64,000 bases of DNA from Certhia americana (lineage: Eukaryota > Chordata > Aves > Passeriformes > Certhiidae): positions 70,061,816-70,125,815 of the forward strand of contig CM031878.1 of assembly GCA_018697195.1 (NCBI GenBank), given 5' to 3'. The translations under genes and the position numbers were made by a program. Positions 49,201 to 61,970 of this stretch are shown here, one piece after another. Within the stretch, counting starts at the first letter, position 1; each line of letters begins with the position of its first letter. Under the pieces are notes generated by a model. That model did no database searches and was not told the origin of the DNA. It saw only the letters and a program-made list of their open reading frames with translations.

Positions 49201-52200
49201 ATTTTTCAAAGGCATCATCCTCCCAATCCTCTGCAACATATTTCTCACTCACTCATAATTTTGCTTCACTGCTCTATATTATCAGACCCTTGTTTCACTT
49301 TTCAGTGAACAATCCTTAGATGCAGAGCATAAACTAGTCTAAGTCTACCTAACAAGTAACACAAAACACACAGGAGGAAGTCTAGTTCTCCTAGGCTTAT
49401 TCCTCCTGTAGGTAACAGGAAAAGAACTACTTTTCAAGTGAGGATTTTAAAATATAGATATATGAAGAAAATATATATACTGGCTGTAAATATAAGGTGT
49501 AACAGTTCTGGTAACTCTTTTCACAGTTTAGGGCAGCACAGCTACAGAGCTTCCCTTTTAAATGATTCAAATCAATGAAACATTCCCTGTGCCTGAGCTG
49601 CACTCTGGTGAAAACTCTCAAGCCCTTGGAACAGATCATGCAAATCCATACTTTCATTTTGTTTTTGTAGACCTACTTTAAAGGCATAAAACCTCTGCTT
49701 TTAATTCTAATACAAACAACAACCCCACTTCTATGATGCTTTGACACCTGCCTGTCCTATGCTTGAACGAACTGAGAAGTTTTGAAGATTTCAAGTGCTT
49801 CAAAAGTAGTAAAGCTGCTGCATTGAAGGTTTTTTACCTTTTTCTTTTGCTGGTGCCAAACAAAGAGTCATTCAAATATTGCGATTTAATTAAAAACTAA
49901 AGGGAGTAAGAAAAAGACACTGACTGGGATCACAATACTTTCTTCATCACTACTGCAATCAGCATCATCAGCACTACCCATGTAATTTTTAAAACTGCAA
50001 AATGCTAAATCTTTTGCAGACCTAGAAAGGAGAAATTTTCCAATGCCAGCTAACAAAAAGCAAACACACACTCTTGTAAGCACCTCAGGTTTTTAGTGCT
50101 TCAGGCAGATATTTGCCTTTGAAAACCTTGGTTTTGTAGTCTATGATGGATAAAAAAAGCAGGGAATGTAGTACCAGAGCCCTGTAATAACACCACTAGG
50201 CATCGACATCTGAGAGCAGGAAAGCAGCTTTTTTAATCTGCCCTGCTATAATCCATCACGGGATTATGTGAGCCAATACCTACAGGTCAGAAGCTGCAGC
50301 AGAAAAAGGAACTTGGTGAGCAGGGACTGCACTTAAATGTGTGTGTCATTAACACCTGATGACACCTCTAGCCTCTAAAAAATCCCAAAAATATCTAACA
50401 GGTTCTTCCAACACAGATAATCCGATCTACTGCTTTGAATCAGGTACTTATCTGTCAGATAAAGCTTTGACTATTACTGCTGCAGGTGTTTGCAATTGTT
50501 ATCTCCAAGAGGAATAGAAGCATGCTTTTTTAGTCTAAATTGAAGCTTCTTTTGTTAAAAAAAAAAAGACCATTGTGGCATTTTGCTTCCAATTGGCTTT
50601 CAACTCAGTGTTGAAAAAGCTGACAGAAATGCTTTCTAACAAAAAATTAAAGAGATAGAAGTAGACAAGAATGGTGAAAGTTGCAAATCTCTCTTAGAAA
50701 AATTCACATTCTGTAGTTTCAAATTACTGCTGATTTATTTTGAGGTAATTTTATCAAATGGAACTTTATTTATTTTAGTTAAATTAGACTTCAAGTTGAC
50801 GATTAAACACTTAATATTTCCCTCAGTGACCATGAACATCCCCTGTGAACTGGGCCATGTAGTTTGGAGCATGCTACAGTAAACTAATTACTTTTTTCTT
50901 CACTCAACAGGCTTTGCACAACTTCCTTATGAACCTGCAGAAAATAATCCAAGACCACATGGTCCACTTCCCAAAGGCTAAAACTGGACTGAAGATAAAT
51001 AAAAATGATTAGCTAGTCAGTCTCGCATTCATTGTACGCTGGAAGAAGCAAAGCAGGAAGACCATAAAAATATCTCTATTCTGGTTCAGGATGACAGCAG
51101 CCATTAATAAAGGAAGAAACAAACAAAGAAAACAAAAAACCCAAAAACCAACCCCACAGCAAACCCTCCAGATCTGTTTTTGACCCCCTTGAGCTATTGG
51201 AAAGCTGCTGTTCAAATACTGCATTTCCTTATTTTTCACCATTTCTTACCTGTCAAAGCTTGATAGCTTTATCTGAAATTCTCTTCCTTCTGGAAAGGAT
51301 GTTCTTCCCAAGCTATATATTTCTACTCATTCCAAACACATTTTCTTGTTCCCATTATGAGCCATTTAACACAGAGTAAATGAGAACTGTTCTTCCTCCC
51401 TCTACATCAGATGAAGGCAAACTTACATCTGTGACAAGATTTGACTTTCTCATTTCTTCTTCCTTTATCACATGATAAAGAAGGAAGAAAATATCCGTGC
51501 TTTTTCACAGCCTCACTTCTCTAAAGATTATCAATTTAAAAAAAATGCACAGACCATGAGCAGTGATACAACTATCATTTATAATGTTGAGAAAACAAAG
51601 GAACTGATCATGCTAAAAAAAAAAAATTGTCCTTATGATACACAACTGAGAATGATACCTCTTATTATGCTGCTCTTTCTTTTTTCTGTTTTTTTCAATG
51701 AGAAAAAACTAAACTGCAGAAATTTCAATATCTTTTTTATTCCCTTTAAAAACACCACACAAAAAAAAACTTAGATCTTGTGTGCTTACAAATCAAAGAC
51801 AAGCTGCTGACCAAAGACCAGATTTGATAGGAAATATAAGAGGTCAGTGTACATATGAGAAAAAGGAGCTCCCAAACAGGTTTTTCTCTCTTTTTAACCC
51901 AGTAGAAAGCCTCAAGTTAAATACTCCAAACATGCCAGTCATCAGTTACTGCTCAGCCTCCCATTTCCAGCCCAGAAATCAGTCTGCTCAGAGCCCAGAT
52001 AGCTGAAAAATCAGGAACATTTTATCATACAGCTTAAGTTAGGAGACAAAAGGAAACTTACACATGTTCTTTACAAAGAAAAGAAAATTACAAAGAAAAT
52101 ACCTAGTGTTAAACAACTTAATTTACAGAACCATAAAAAGTGTGCATTTAAAACACAGTGATGTAAATAAACATTACAAAATAACATCTCTGATAATTTT

Positions 52201-54453
52201 GATGTGATTTGCAAGGTAGTTCACATATCCTTAAACTATAAAATTTTACTTAAAGAGTTATGAACTGCTGCTAAATTCAGTTTAAAATTAAACCACTGAG
52301 ACACTTCTGTCTGTAAAATATTACAGGCAACTATGGCAACCCAGAAATGAAGGAATCACTACATTCTGCTATTTATTGAAAAGCATAAACTATTACATTA
52401 AAAGCATAAATTACAAATTCCTCTTGAACTAAATAGGCATTTAAGACATTTTTTACAGTACTTTCATATATTCCACCTCATGTAAAGTATAAACAAAATG
52501 AGCACTTAGATACATTTTATAGTTATTATAGAAGTCATCTTTAACTGAATAACAGTAAAATAAATTAGTAACTTCTTTATTTGAGTATGAAAAGGTCTAT
52601 GCAGCACCAAGACTAGGCAAAATTTTACTTAGCCCTGTCAAAGTTGTAAAAGCATACGATATTAAAACAGATATATTAGATAGTTATTATATATGCAATA
52701 ATATATGCTAGATATATGCTATATTTTAATGGTAGTGATGGAAGGTAATTTGGCTTACTACCTCCGATTTCAAGCAATCAAAAGTAAACCTTCAATTGAA
52801 ATAACTCTGTTTTCAAATACCCACATAAGGCAGATAAACTCTTGCAGAACAAGAGCACTCCACACAAAACTGAAAATCTAGGACTTTCAAGGACAGCTGG
52901 AAAATATGAATGCCAAAACACTGATGCTTCAATTCCCATACAGGACTTGAATTCTGCAGCTGAAGATTTCGCAATGAATGGTAAGAAAGCAAACCTAAGC
53001 CCTTTCATCATCACAGAAGTTAAGTTGCAACACTCAGGTGTAACAGAATCTTTTAAGCTTTGAAGGTCAAACTATTTAAAGTATAAATATCATTACTAAA
53101 AATTTTGAGCCATCATCACAGCTGGAGTTTGTCATATGCATTAATATGATTCCACAGCCCTGATTGTAGTCAGAAACAGAAGCATTATTTCTTTTATCTG
53201 GGACAAAAAACAAGCTTACCAAGTTGACTGGCAATAAACAATAAGTATGTCTGAATGCAATCAACTAAGTTTAAAAAAAAGAGAAATCACTTTGAATATT
53301 GCCATTCTATCATGCCATAGTTCAGCTAGAACTATAATCCATCTTAGACACATAGCCCAGACTGCAGAATTTGGAGTGTTAAGATCCATCTACAGGCTCA
53401 AACTACAAATTATACTAACCTTGTCCATGCCCTTGAAAATCCATTCTAAACAGAGAGACTTGGTTGTCTCTTATTTTAGACAGGTATACATTCTGCACAG
53501 AAGTATCTCTGAATGGCTATAAAACGCTGCAAGTATTAGCAAATTTTTAAGAAAGTATGACTTCCTACTTCTCCATTAATCCAACTATATAAGATTTGAG
53601 CTTTTATGCTTGTTTCAGAAGAAACAACAACAGGAAATGGGGTAAATAGAAAACTGTAAATCAGGTTTTAAGAACAGCAAGAAGCTAGAGACAAATGAAC
53701 TGATCCTTTACATTCGCCTCATGCATGTGATACCTAGTGGGTATATAAAACAGTCTGGAATAGCAAATAGAAACTTCTGCTTTTTCATGTTTGGGTTTTT
53801 AGTTACTTTACCACTATGGAAATTATTTTCTTTTCACAGTTAACAAATTATTAAAAAAAAATTAAAACCATAAAAAAGGTGCAAGATATTCTTTCCAATT
53901 TATACACAGCTCTGAGCATTTCACAGCTGAATTTGAAATAGGGAATTCCACAGGACTCTCTTCAGAAGCCATCTCTGAGATACGTTTTGGAATAAGAATG
54001 GGTTTAGGAACTGATCCCTGTACTATTAGTTATTTTTTCAGTCCTTCTCAGACTTCCTCCTAACTAACCAGAGCAAATTACTTGCCAAGTTCCTCTTCTG
54101 AAAGAGATTTTATACAAGGAAAAAAAATCCTTCACTTATCAAGACTTATACAGTCCTAACATCACCAGCAATTTTTGTGAGATTGTTATTGCAGCCAAGA
54201 GCAAAAGACAGATGATCTTTAACTATTATATGAACAAAATATTCCGCCTAAGTGAGTTGAAACTCCTACCAACTAGGTTTTTTACTTGTAAATTTTTCAT
54301 GTGTCTGCAAAAAAACAAAGACACTTTCTAAAATTACAAATAATAAGTGGTTTACTGAAAGCTTACTTGCTGAAAATACACAGCATAAAACACACACACA
54401 CAGCATTTTTTGTATACAACTACTCATAAGTTCCTTCCTTGAATTCCTTTTAC
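40201..54453 (-). other. FBN2: FBN2 intron 5 (14.3 kb), the largest intron in the window
   Basis: This intron separates EGF3 from the hybrid 1 exon. It is AT-rich with short A/T runs and a small CA run at 54391-54402. I recognise no CR1 3' end with good boundaries, no LTR and no coding exon; short open frames such as 46023-46271 (minus) lack domain or splice support. Regulatory elements may be present but cannot be identified without alignment. Confidence 0.75.
54391..54402 (+). repeat. (CA)n dinucleotide run
   Basis: Six CA units; short microsatellite about 50 bases beyond exon 5 inside intron 5. Confidence 0.8.
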
Positions 54454-54549
54454 CTCTTTGGCAATGAGGGCCAGTGAAGCCGTAGACACAAGCACAGCGA
54501 TTGGGTCCAACACACCGTCCTCCATTCTGACAGCCACTCTCACAGTCAG
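54454..54549 (-). CDS. FBN2: FBN2 exon 5: EGF-like domain 3
   Basis: This 96-base exon encodes PDCESGCQNGGRCVGPNRC followed by ACVYGFTGPHCQR, almost identical to the family sequence I recall. In fibrillins EGF2-3 with hybrid 1 form the LTBP-binding N-terminal region. The acceptor is TTGAAG before CTGACTG; the donor is GTAAAAG. It is followed by the 14.3 kb intron 5. Confidence 0.95.
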
Positions 54550-56839
54550 CTTCAATTAACAAAACAGACAAAAAGTTTAATGTCATGGCAATATTTCCAG
54601 GATTAACATATGCATGATTTTAAAAATATCCATTTTTCTCCCACTGCTCTAAGTCTTTCTAGGCCTGAAGATGGAGCTGATCTCCCTCCTACCATCTCCA
54701 CTAGCAATGGCTGTACAAACCAAATTCCATTAGTACCTGCTGATGCTAAGTGCAAACAGCTGCTCAGCGCAGATTAATAGCAGATGTTCAACTTCAGTGT
54801 ATTTTAATCAGCTGTTCAGCTCTAGTCACTCAAAAACGTAAGAATTATATAAGAACTTATTATCCCTCACTGAAGTGAGCTATCTATCAAACCTCAACTA
54901 TTTTGAGGGGGGTTGGGGGCATACTAAGTTGTGTTGCTCAGTCAGAAGAGCAGCAAGCCTTTCAAGAAGAGAAAGGAGTCCAAGAGACATAATCATCTCT
55001 CAGAACTGATGCTGCTGGTAGGAGTGATGTTTAAAGGCAAAGGAAAAGAATTACCCACTTAACTCTAAGTATCTGAAAAAATTGTGTTTCTTAAAAGATC
55101 CCCCCAAAAAATTAAAATTTTTGTGGTGAGGAAAGAAGCTGGGTGGGTTAAAGGGTTAGAAACCCATCGTACATTGAAAAAGATATTTCACTGTCATGGG
55201 ACTTCAGAGCATCCACTTATTCTCTTTACCAATGGTCTGAATCAAGAACAAAGCTTCCTGCCAGACCACTGAATTTTTCAGTTTTAAAGGAAGACAGTTC
55301 TTCAGATAGGCCAAAAAACGCCATTAGAAGAATGACTTAACTAATTCATTTTAGCTATTTTCTGACTCAATGCTTCAGGTCATTGCTTCAAAATTGTCCA
55401 AAAATTAGTACATGTTCCAAATCAAAACATTTCAGCTTACACGACAGTCACAAGGTTTTTAAAACTTTAAATTTTTGGTCTCCATGTTATTAGGCTGCCT
55501 TCCTAAACATGTCTCCTCAGTTTGGATGAGGCACTTGTAACATTTCAGCACCCAGGGCAAAAGAACCTCAGAAACCTAGAGAAGGTAATCACTTCAAATC
55601 GAAAAAAGGTAAACGACTCCTGTATCATAGTGAAAAGCATAAAACACACTGTTGTGTGGAAATGTGATAAAGCCTTACATTTTATCATGAACCACCCAAC
55701 AGAGTCCTTTTCCTGAGAATGCACACATAAAATGAAAATATTTTGCTGCACGTGTTAAATTACTGAATCACTGGACAACAACACTTCAGCAAGATAATTA
55801 ACTTCATTATATTCAATTAAATTCATCTACACAGAAATAAAAATGTATTTACATTTCTAAGACTGTGTAGAAGACAGATATTCATAATCTTGCTTGAAAT
55901 TTTAACCACCTGATACATTGAAACCAAGCTCCAGAATTTGTTCAGATTTTCTGGATTGTTTCAGGGTCACCACTTGAAAATTCAATCACCTTTTCTTTTA
56001 TTCAGTGAAAATTTGCCTCGTCTGAGAGCATTCAGGTGTTGATCCAATATTTTAACAAAAGTGGAAGGGACTAACAACCCTTAATACAAAATTTCTCTGT
56101 GGCTAAGGTCACAGTTTAGGATTACAACTATTTGCTAACATTTTAGAGAGTTTTATCCAGTTAAAGCAAGAATAAGACTGTTTTCCAGCATTTATAAAAA
56201 CAACTAGGGCAAAAAGAATTATCTTCTACAATATTCACTCCATCTGGTTTTTGCATAGCTGGCCTTTGTCTTTAGCTCTTTCAGACTGCTTTTTGCAATT
56301 AATTTCTCTCCTAATTAGTAGTCAGCTGGCCCCAGAATACACTTTGAGTCTTTCTTCATCCCTCCAGCCTTTAGGGACCTCCAGCCTTTAGGGACTTTTA
56401 TTGTTTGCTAAATTGCTACAGCTTGTAAACACTGCTGCTATAGGTAAAGCAGGGCAAATAATTCCCTTTCTAGCTTGTCTACCAATTCAAAAAGGCATCC
56501 AGTATCTTCAACCATATTTAATCATTTATTTCCTAGACTAAGTAGAAAACAGAAAAACATGCCTCAACCCAGCAGTGACACCATTGTTTTGAGGCAGAGA
56601 AAACTTTTTTAAAGAGAATGAAAAACTACTGAACATCTGGTAGGAAGAGTGGGATGCACAGTGACGTTGCTCCCCAGAGGTTTCCCAAAACTGCTTGGTG
56701 AATCCAATCTGTAACTTGAATTTCAGAAAATACAAAAGCACTTCATGCATGAAATGACTGCCAGCTAAACACCACATCCCAAAACAAGCATTTCTTTCAG
56801 GTGTTCCACTGCACTTCAAGCAAACTGTCTGTGACTTAC
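54550..56839 (-). other. FBN2: FBN2 intron 4 (2.3 kb)
   Basis: Holds a 17-bp perfect tandem duplication at 56361-56394; otherwise nothing recognised. Confidence 0.8.
56361..56394 (+). repeat. Perfect two-copy tandem repeat, 17-base unit
   Basis: CCTCCAGCCTTTAGGGA occurs twice head to tail without a mismatch, suggesting a recent slippage or a bird-specific duplication. Confidence 0.85.
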
Positions 56840-56935
56840 GCTGCTCACAGTGGGCACCAGAGAAGCCCTTCTGGCACTGGCACCGCTCATCCACACAAGT
56901 CCCTCCGTTCCTGCAGCTGATGCTGCACTGCTGTG
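56840..56935 (-). CDS. FBN2: FBN2 exon 4: EGF-like domain 2
   Basis: This 96-base exon encodes AQQCSISCRNGGTCVDE followed by RCQCQKGFSGAHCEQ, six cysteines with the C-x-C-x(8)-C tail of EGF modules. It lacks the calcium-binding N-terminal motif, as EGF2 of fibrillin does. The acceptor is TTGCAG and the donor GTAAGTC. An in-frame extension of open sequence on both sides is intronic and not conserved in domain terms. Confidence 0.95.
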
Positions 56936-57429
56936 CTGCAAAGAAAAACACAAAATCAGCCAAAAACACCAGAAAGGAATGACCTTTCACAGTCTTTAAA
57001 ATGGGACTTGAATGATGAGGTTTGTACCATCTATGCTATGTATTTTAAGTGTATACTCATGGATAAGTTTTCTTGAGTTTTCCGTGACTATTATGTAGCA
57101 ACTCAGAACTTCTAATTGCATTGGAGACTGTACAATCTCAATTTCTTACCAAAATGAACTCAATGAAAATGTAAATACCACATACATTCATTTGTAAGTT
57201 TACTTCTCTCTTTAAGCACATTTTATTTAAATTTGTCACACAGAATAAACAGGCACGTGTGGTATAACAAACTTGATCAAGAACTTGAGGTTATTTTACC
57301 TAAGTGTAATTTATGTTTCCTTTTGCAGTAATGAGAAGTTATTCTTAAGGAAGCTGGCATTTTTGACATTGAAACTTTAAGAGAATGACTTCTAATGAAG
57401 TCTCTAATGAAAATACAGCAAGTCCTTAC
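56936..57429 (-). other. FBN2: FBN2 intron 3 (494 bases)
   Basis: Short intron between EGF1 and EGF2 exons. Nothing recognised beyond the splice sites. Confidence 0.85.
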
Positions 57430-57528
57430 CAGGTCTTGATACACAAGTGGGTGATATCTGGCCACTAGCACATGTGCACATGTTGGGACGGGAACAAAAT
57501 CCATCACCACAGCTATTTTTGCAAATTG
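57430..57528 (-). CDS. FBN2: FBN2 exon 3: EGF-like domain 1 (non-calcium)
   Basis: This 99-base, phase 1-1 exon encodes [18 protein letters not shown] and then [11 protein letters not shown], a six-cysteine EGF module without the D-x-D/N-E calcium motif. EGF1-3 lie between FUN and the first hybrid domain. The acceptor is TTAG before CAATTTGC and the donor GTAAGG. Differences from human, as recalled, are conservative (CASG for CSSG, SPTC for SSTC). Confidence 0.95.
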
Positions 57529-58419
57529 CTAAGGAAGAAAACAGAAAGAGAGTGACAGGGATTCACAGCAACCAGAGTCTTAAAATTGCAGGAAAAAAAC
57601 TCCAACACTCAAAAACTCACTTCATTGTGACAGCTATACGTGCAAAGGTAATTTTAAGTTAAATAACACAAAATGAATTTTGTAATAATCAGTATCTCTT
57701 GACAAATATAAAGACAATCAGAATTAAATAAGGCATACTCAAACACTGGTGCGACCATTGAAACCAGGTAATCAGTTCTTTCCCCAACTAGAAATACCAG
57801 TCAATACCACAAGATCAGTGAAAAAACATTACCAAGAAGCCAAGATTTGAAGGAATAGAAATAATGCCAATTTACGTTATGCACTTCATGCTTATAATCA
57901 CCATTTTAAAGGCATTTTAGAGTCTTTTTTTTTTTCTTTTCCTAAAATCATCCACCCTTTACCCAATGCAGTTTTGTGGGAAGTCAACGTCCAAATGCTG
58001 GACTTTGTAGATTTTGTGGTGTTTCCCTAAATATACTTTTCTGTACACAGGCAGCTCCCCACTTTTAATTTAAAACTAACCATAAGAAACTCCAGGAACA
58101 CCTGTCCACCCCATATGTGTGTGTCACATACTTGACATTGTGCCATTCCTCCCCATCACCAAAGTCCTGCCTTCCCTTCTCACTCACCATCCAGCATAGC
58201 TCCAATGAAGGAGTGACAGAACCACAAAAAAAAAGAGCTAAGAGTCTAAAAGATTCTAAAGCAGATCCAAATTAATACATCAAATTAATCTGCTCAAGTA
58301 GCAAATGAATTAAAAGAGAGCCTGAAGAAGTAAGAGCCACTATGCAGGAAGACTTCAAAAAGACATTGTGCAACAGACAACTTCTATAGCAAAAACCCCT
58401 CAAAACCAAATACCACTAA

Positions 58420-58456
<37 letters not shown>

Positions 58457-60904
58457 ACAAAAACCAACAAACCAACCAAACAAAAAAAAACACCCCAAGA
58501 TTCACAATTTCTTTGTAAATAGGCCTAGAGTTTTGTGAAAACCAAATAATTCAGCAGCATATCTCCACTGAAGGTCTACAAAGGAGCAAACACCTTGAGG
58601 AGAGCATGTGCCACATCACTCCTTGGACATCAAAAAGATGCAAAAGGCATCATCTACATTTATCATTAAATTCTGCTACAACTATGTCCCAAATGTGAAG
58701 GTATGAGAGGTCAAAGAGTTTGTGGGATTTTTCTGTTTACTGGAATTAGAGACACATCATGGAGTGACTTAAAATACTTTTCCAGGAGCAGAAGTAAAAG
58801 TGAGAAACAGGACCTAGACTTAGAGCACTTGACAAGCACAGGAAATAGGGTTGTTTTCTTACATTCCTGTTCAGTCCATCTTTATCCAACACAGGTCAAT
58901 CTCCTGATAAAGCAAGCTTTACATTTAGATCATTTTGTTAATTTATTATTGGTTAAGGAGTAAGTTTCTTACCAACCAAAAGCCCTAGTCTTAAGGCCTA
59001 TCCTAAATATGCTTTCATCAGAACAGTTTACTCTGTATAATAAGAATTAAAGTAAGCATACCTTTGGTTTTTAGAAAAAAAGACCACTTTTAATCATAAA
59101 ATCATGTGCCACCAACAACCACCACCACATCATCAGCTTGAAACACTGTCAGGTCAGAATGGTTTCTTTTTGATCAACGACTAGCTCATAGATTTCTCCT
59201 CATGAAATACTACTTCAAAATCACCAGTTACAATATGCATCAATTACAATCAGCACATCTCCAATAAGAAGTTTGATAGCTTGTCCAACATCTTGGGCAG
59301 GAGGCCTTTTCTAGGTGAGGAACTCTAGCTAAAGGGAACGTCATCTCCTCAAACATTGTGAACATAGAAATCTGTACACTTAAACCTTCACCAAAAGCAG
59401 AAAGAGGAGAGTGTAACAGACAATATTGGTCTGCAAAAATCATTCACCCTCCAAACATGTTAGAAAGCTGCAATTAGAGTGCAGGAAGTAGACAGGAGCT
59501 AAAAGACATCCTTTGTGCAAACAAATTAAAAATAAATCAATGATTATTCTGAATGTGGACAGACCTGAGACCAAGGCCTTTAAGAAGCACTGGGAGTCAC
59601 AACTTAAAGGGTATCTTGAGAAGATTGCTGAAAGCCCCTAACCAAATCTGAGCCAGACACACAGCTGAACCTTAAAAGCCTATCAATAGTGTAATAGGCA
59701 GTCTAAATCCCTCTTAAAAACTCTACTTTACAATAAAGTAAGCCAGTATTGAAAGAGTTGAAAAATGTGAACAGAACATTTCAAGAAACTCCCTTTAATT
59801 CCACAGGGATGTTAATAAAAGGATCTTCCTCTGAATGGGACCATTATTCTTTATTGGGAAATTCTGGGTCAGGTTTAGGTGAAAATAAGTGATACATGGC
59901 CCAGTTATTCTCAATATTAGCTAGTCAGTTTTCATCATGTAAAACCAATAGATGAGAACAGGTGAGAGAGGCTTAGAATCAGGGGAAAAAAAAAAAAAAA
60001 GCAACCCAATGTCAAAAGTTCAGCAGACCTTGGCTTATCACCCTGTCCTTCCCCGGTTTCATCCTGCATGCCTGCAGTTTAGCAGATGGAGTATTGCAAA
60101 GACTTCCACTGCTTACATAAAGAGCAGTATGCTCTTGAAACTGAATTCTGAAGTTGAGCATACTGACTAACAAAACAGTGACAGGGTAGAATAAATGGCA
60201 ACAGACTAAAGTCTGAAGGAAGCATGTGTCTACTATCAGCTGTTACCTAACAGTGAGAAAGTTAAACTTCATTTTCTGTTTCATGGTAAACATCCCCTAA
60301 AACATCATCCCACCAGAGTACTGAGCACATTCCCCACATACACAACTTCTCTCCTTTTTTTTTGCCATGCCATGTATGTCAAAAGTCACATCTGTCAGCA
60401 CAGTACCTACCATGATCAGCCAGCAGCCAGTCTACATGCCTGACAGCTATCAAAACACAACTAAAAATAACAGACAGGACAGTAAGCATCCCAGATGTAA
60501 AGAGGCTTTCCATTTGATCATAATTCCATAGTTTCAAAGAACTTCAAGGTCTGATTTACTTACATCAAGACCTTTTGGCTTCTTTTTCTTCCTGTTACTA
60601 CAGTTCAGTATTTGATTTGATGAAGATTTTTTTCCTTTTTCCTTCGCTGTCACAGGTTTTCTTTAAAAACTAGGTGGAGACATGTCTCTTACTAACATAC
60701 CAAGGTCACTGGGCCTTCAGTTACCAGGAATGTGGACCTGTAAATCACCTTTTTTTTTTTTTAATTTCCTTTTCCTTATTTTTAAAAATAAGGTGAAACA
60801 CAGAACTGAACTATTTTTTCTCATACTGGATGGAACAGTGACTCATAGAAGAATATTTACTTTTATTGTTACCCCTTAAGCAGTAGAAGCAGTCAGACAC
60901 TTAC
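57529..60904 (-). other. FBN2: FBN2 intron 2 (3.4 kb)
   Basis: AT-rich intron with an A35 run at 58421-58455, an A-rich continuation to about 58490 and a short A run near 59986. No mobile element with clear boundaries and no coding exon seen. Confidence 0.8.
58421..58490 (+). repeat. Poly(A) run and A/C-rich continuation
   Basis: An uninterrupted A35 (58421-58455) is followed by AACC-type A/C-rich sequence. No retrotransposed body is recognisable upstream, so it is not called a retropseudogene tail. Confidence 0.85.
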
Positions 60905-60987
60905 GAACAATGCACTGATTTCCTCCAAGAAGTGTCTTCCATCCAGGGCAACAGTAGGAGCGAAATCTAGAACCACACACATTTGGC
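60905..60987 (-). CDS. FBN2: FBN2 exon 2: FUN (fibrillin unique N-terminal) domain
   Basis: This 83-base exon encodes [19 protein letters not shown] and then GGNQCIV, the cysteine-rich core of the FUN domain at the mature N-terminus. In fibrillins this domain takes part in N-to-C multimerisation and binds heparin and BMP prodomains. The acceptor is CAG before GCCAAAT; the donor is GTAAGTG. It joins exon 1 in phase 2, restoring the glycine codon of LRGPNV, and ends in phase 1. 83 bases is the expected exon 2 length. Confidence 0.95.
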
Positions 60988-61746
60988 CTGCGATACAGAC
61001 AGATCAATAAACGTTATAGCAAAATATGAAGCAACCTAAAGAGATTTTAATGTTTTTCATACACATATGGGAAAAGTCCAGCTCCATAAAACAAACAAAA
61101 AGCACATAGCAAAGCTGTCTGAAAAAAAATCCTTCCCAAAGGAAAAAAATCTTCCTCCAAAGCATTTTATTTTGGGTTAGTTCAACTGATTAGCATAAAG
61201 AGGAGAGGTAGACAAGGCAAGAGCAGGTCACATTCATCCTTGCTGCAACAAATGAGGATATGGAAGGTATGAGTTTGATTCTGCTTTCATTCAAAGTCTG
61301 AGAAGCGTTGCCATAAAAACGGGCTTCTTGCTGTCATCTGACACAAGACAGAAGGGATGCCTGCTCGTAAGGATACATAAACTAACTGAAAATATCAAGA
61401 AATCCTCAAAACATCAGAAGAAAAGAACCAAACCAACTTCGCAAAATTTCTTTTATAGAGACCCCCCCCAAAAAAGTGAGCATCAAAGTATCTCAGTATC
61501 AGAAAACGCTGGACCAAGGAGCCCAATGGGGTCAGTTCGTTGTCTCCTTTTAATTAAATCGCACTAATTAGCAGGCCAGATTGCACAGGCAAGGACCAAA
61601 CTCCCCGCTTAGCGAACCGTGACTCCTAAGCCATACAAAGAGGCTGGAAGGGGAGCGGCAGCGGGGGCACACTCGGAGACCACCGGCAAGGGGTTGTGGC
61701 TGGGGAGATGCCCTGGGGAGCAAACAGGCGAGGAACTTGTCCCTAC
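60988..61746 (-). other. FBN2: FBN2 intron 1 (759 bases)
   Basis: It joins exon 1 to exon 2. Donor GTAGGG, acceptor CAG. The half next to exon 1 is still within the GC-rich block. No repeat is recognised apart from a short run of C near 61463. Confidence 0.85.
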
Positions 61747-61970
61747 CCTCGGAGCGCGTCCTGCTGTCCTCGCCTGCGGACCCGACCGGTCCCGTCCTCC
61801 CGGTGCGCAGCGGCGGCGGCCAAGTAGCCGCCCGCTCCTGAGGGAGCACGGAGCGCCGGCCCCTGCTGCTGCTGTCTCCCGGCCGCTCCCTGCGCACACA
61901 GCGCCAGGCAGCCCAGCCACAGAGAGAAGAAGCAGCAGCGCTGCGCCCAGAGCCGCCGCCGCCTGCCCAT
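61747..61970 (-). CDS. FBN2: FBN2 exon 1: signal peptide, propeptide and start of mature protein
   Basis: The start codon (61968-61970) has A at -3 and G at +4, a strong Kozak context. The peptide opens MGRRRRLWAQRCC, then a hydrophobic core with FSLWLGCLALCAQG (about residues 14-27), a secretory signal peptide probably cut near residues 28-31. A low-complexity QQQQ and Ala-rich stretch follows. Near the end RVRRRGQQD contains the basic furin-type site; in fibrillins the N-terminal propeptide is removed there before assembly. The exon is 224 bases (74 codons plus two) and ends CGAGG before donor GTAGGG; reading through would hit TAG immediately, so splicing is required. The propeptide part is the least conserved piece, as is usual for fibrillins. 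Confidence 0.95.

Larger units (their letters stand above)
3960..61970 (-). other. FBN2: FBN2 gene, 5' portion (coding exons 1-19; 3' part outside window)
   Basis: Fibrillin-2 is a large secreted glycoprotein that polymerises head-to-tail into 10-12 nm extracellular microfibrils, scaffolds elastin and sequesters latent TGF-beta (through LTBPs) and BMPs. Nineteen minus-strand exons give one continuous reading frame with the full N-terminal fibrillin domain order: signal peptide, propeptide, FUN, EGF1-3, hybrid 1, cbEGF1-2, TB1, Gly-rich linker, EGF4, cbEGF3-6, TB2, cbEGF7-8. Exon lengths are 224, 83, 99, 96, 96, 198, 126, 126, 153, 234, 138, 120, 126, 123, 123, 153, 54, 126 and 126, the pattern expected for fibrillin genes with one domain per exon. 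Exon 1 ends in phase 2; all later junctions are phase 1. FBN2 is preferred to FBN1 because the linker after TB1 is glycine-rich and the N-terminus begins MGRRRRL, as I recall for human FBN2. FBN3 is less likely for the same reasons. The last exon of the window ends in phase 1 at a good donor, so the gene continues to the left. Confidence 0.96.

Noticed and set aside
58421..58455. A35 run as a retropseudogene tail
   Set aside because: No coding or structured RNA body upstream, and no target duplication seen.
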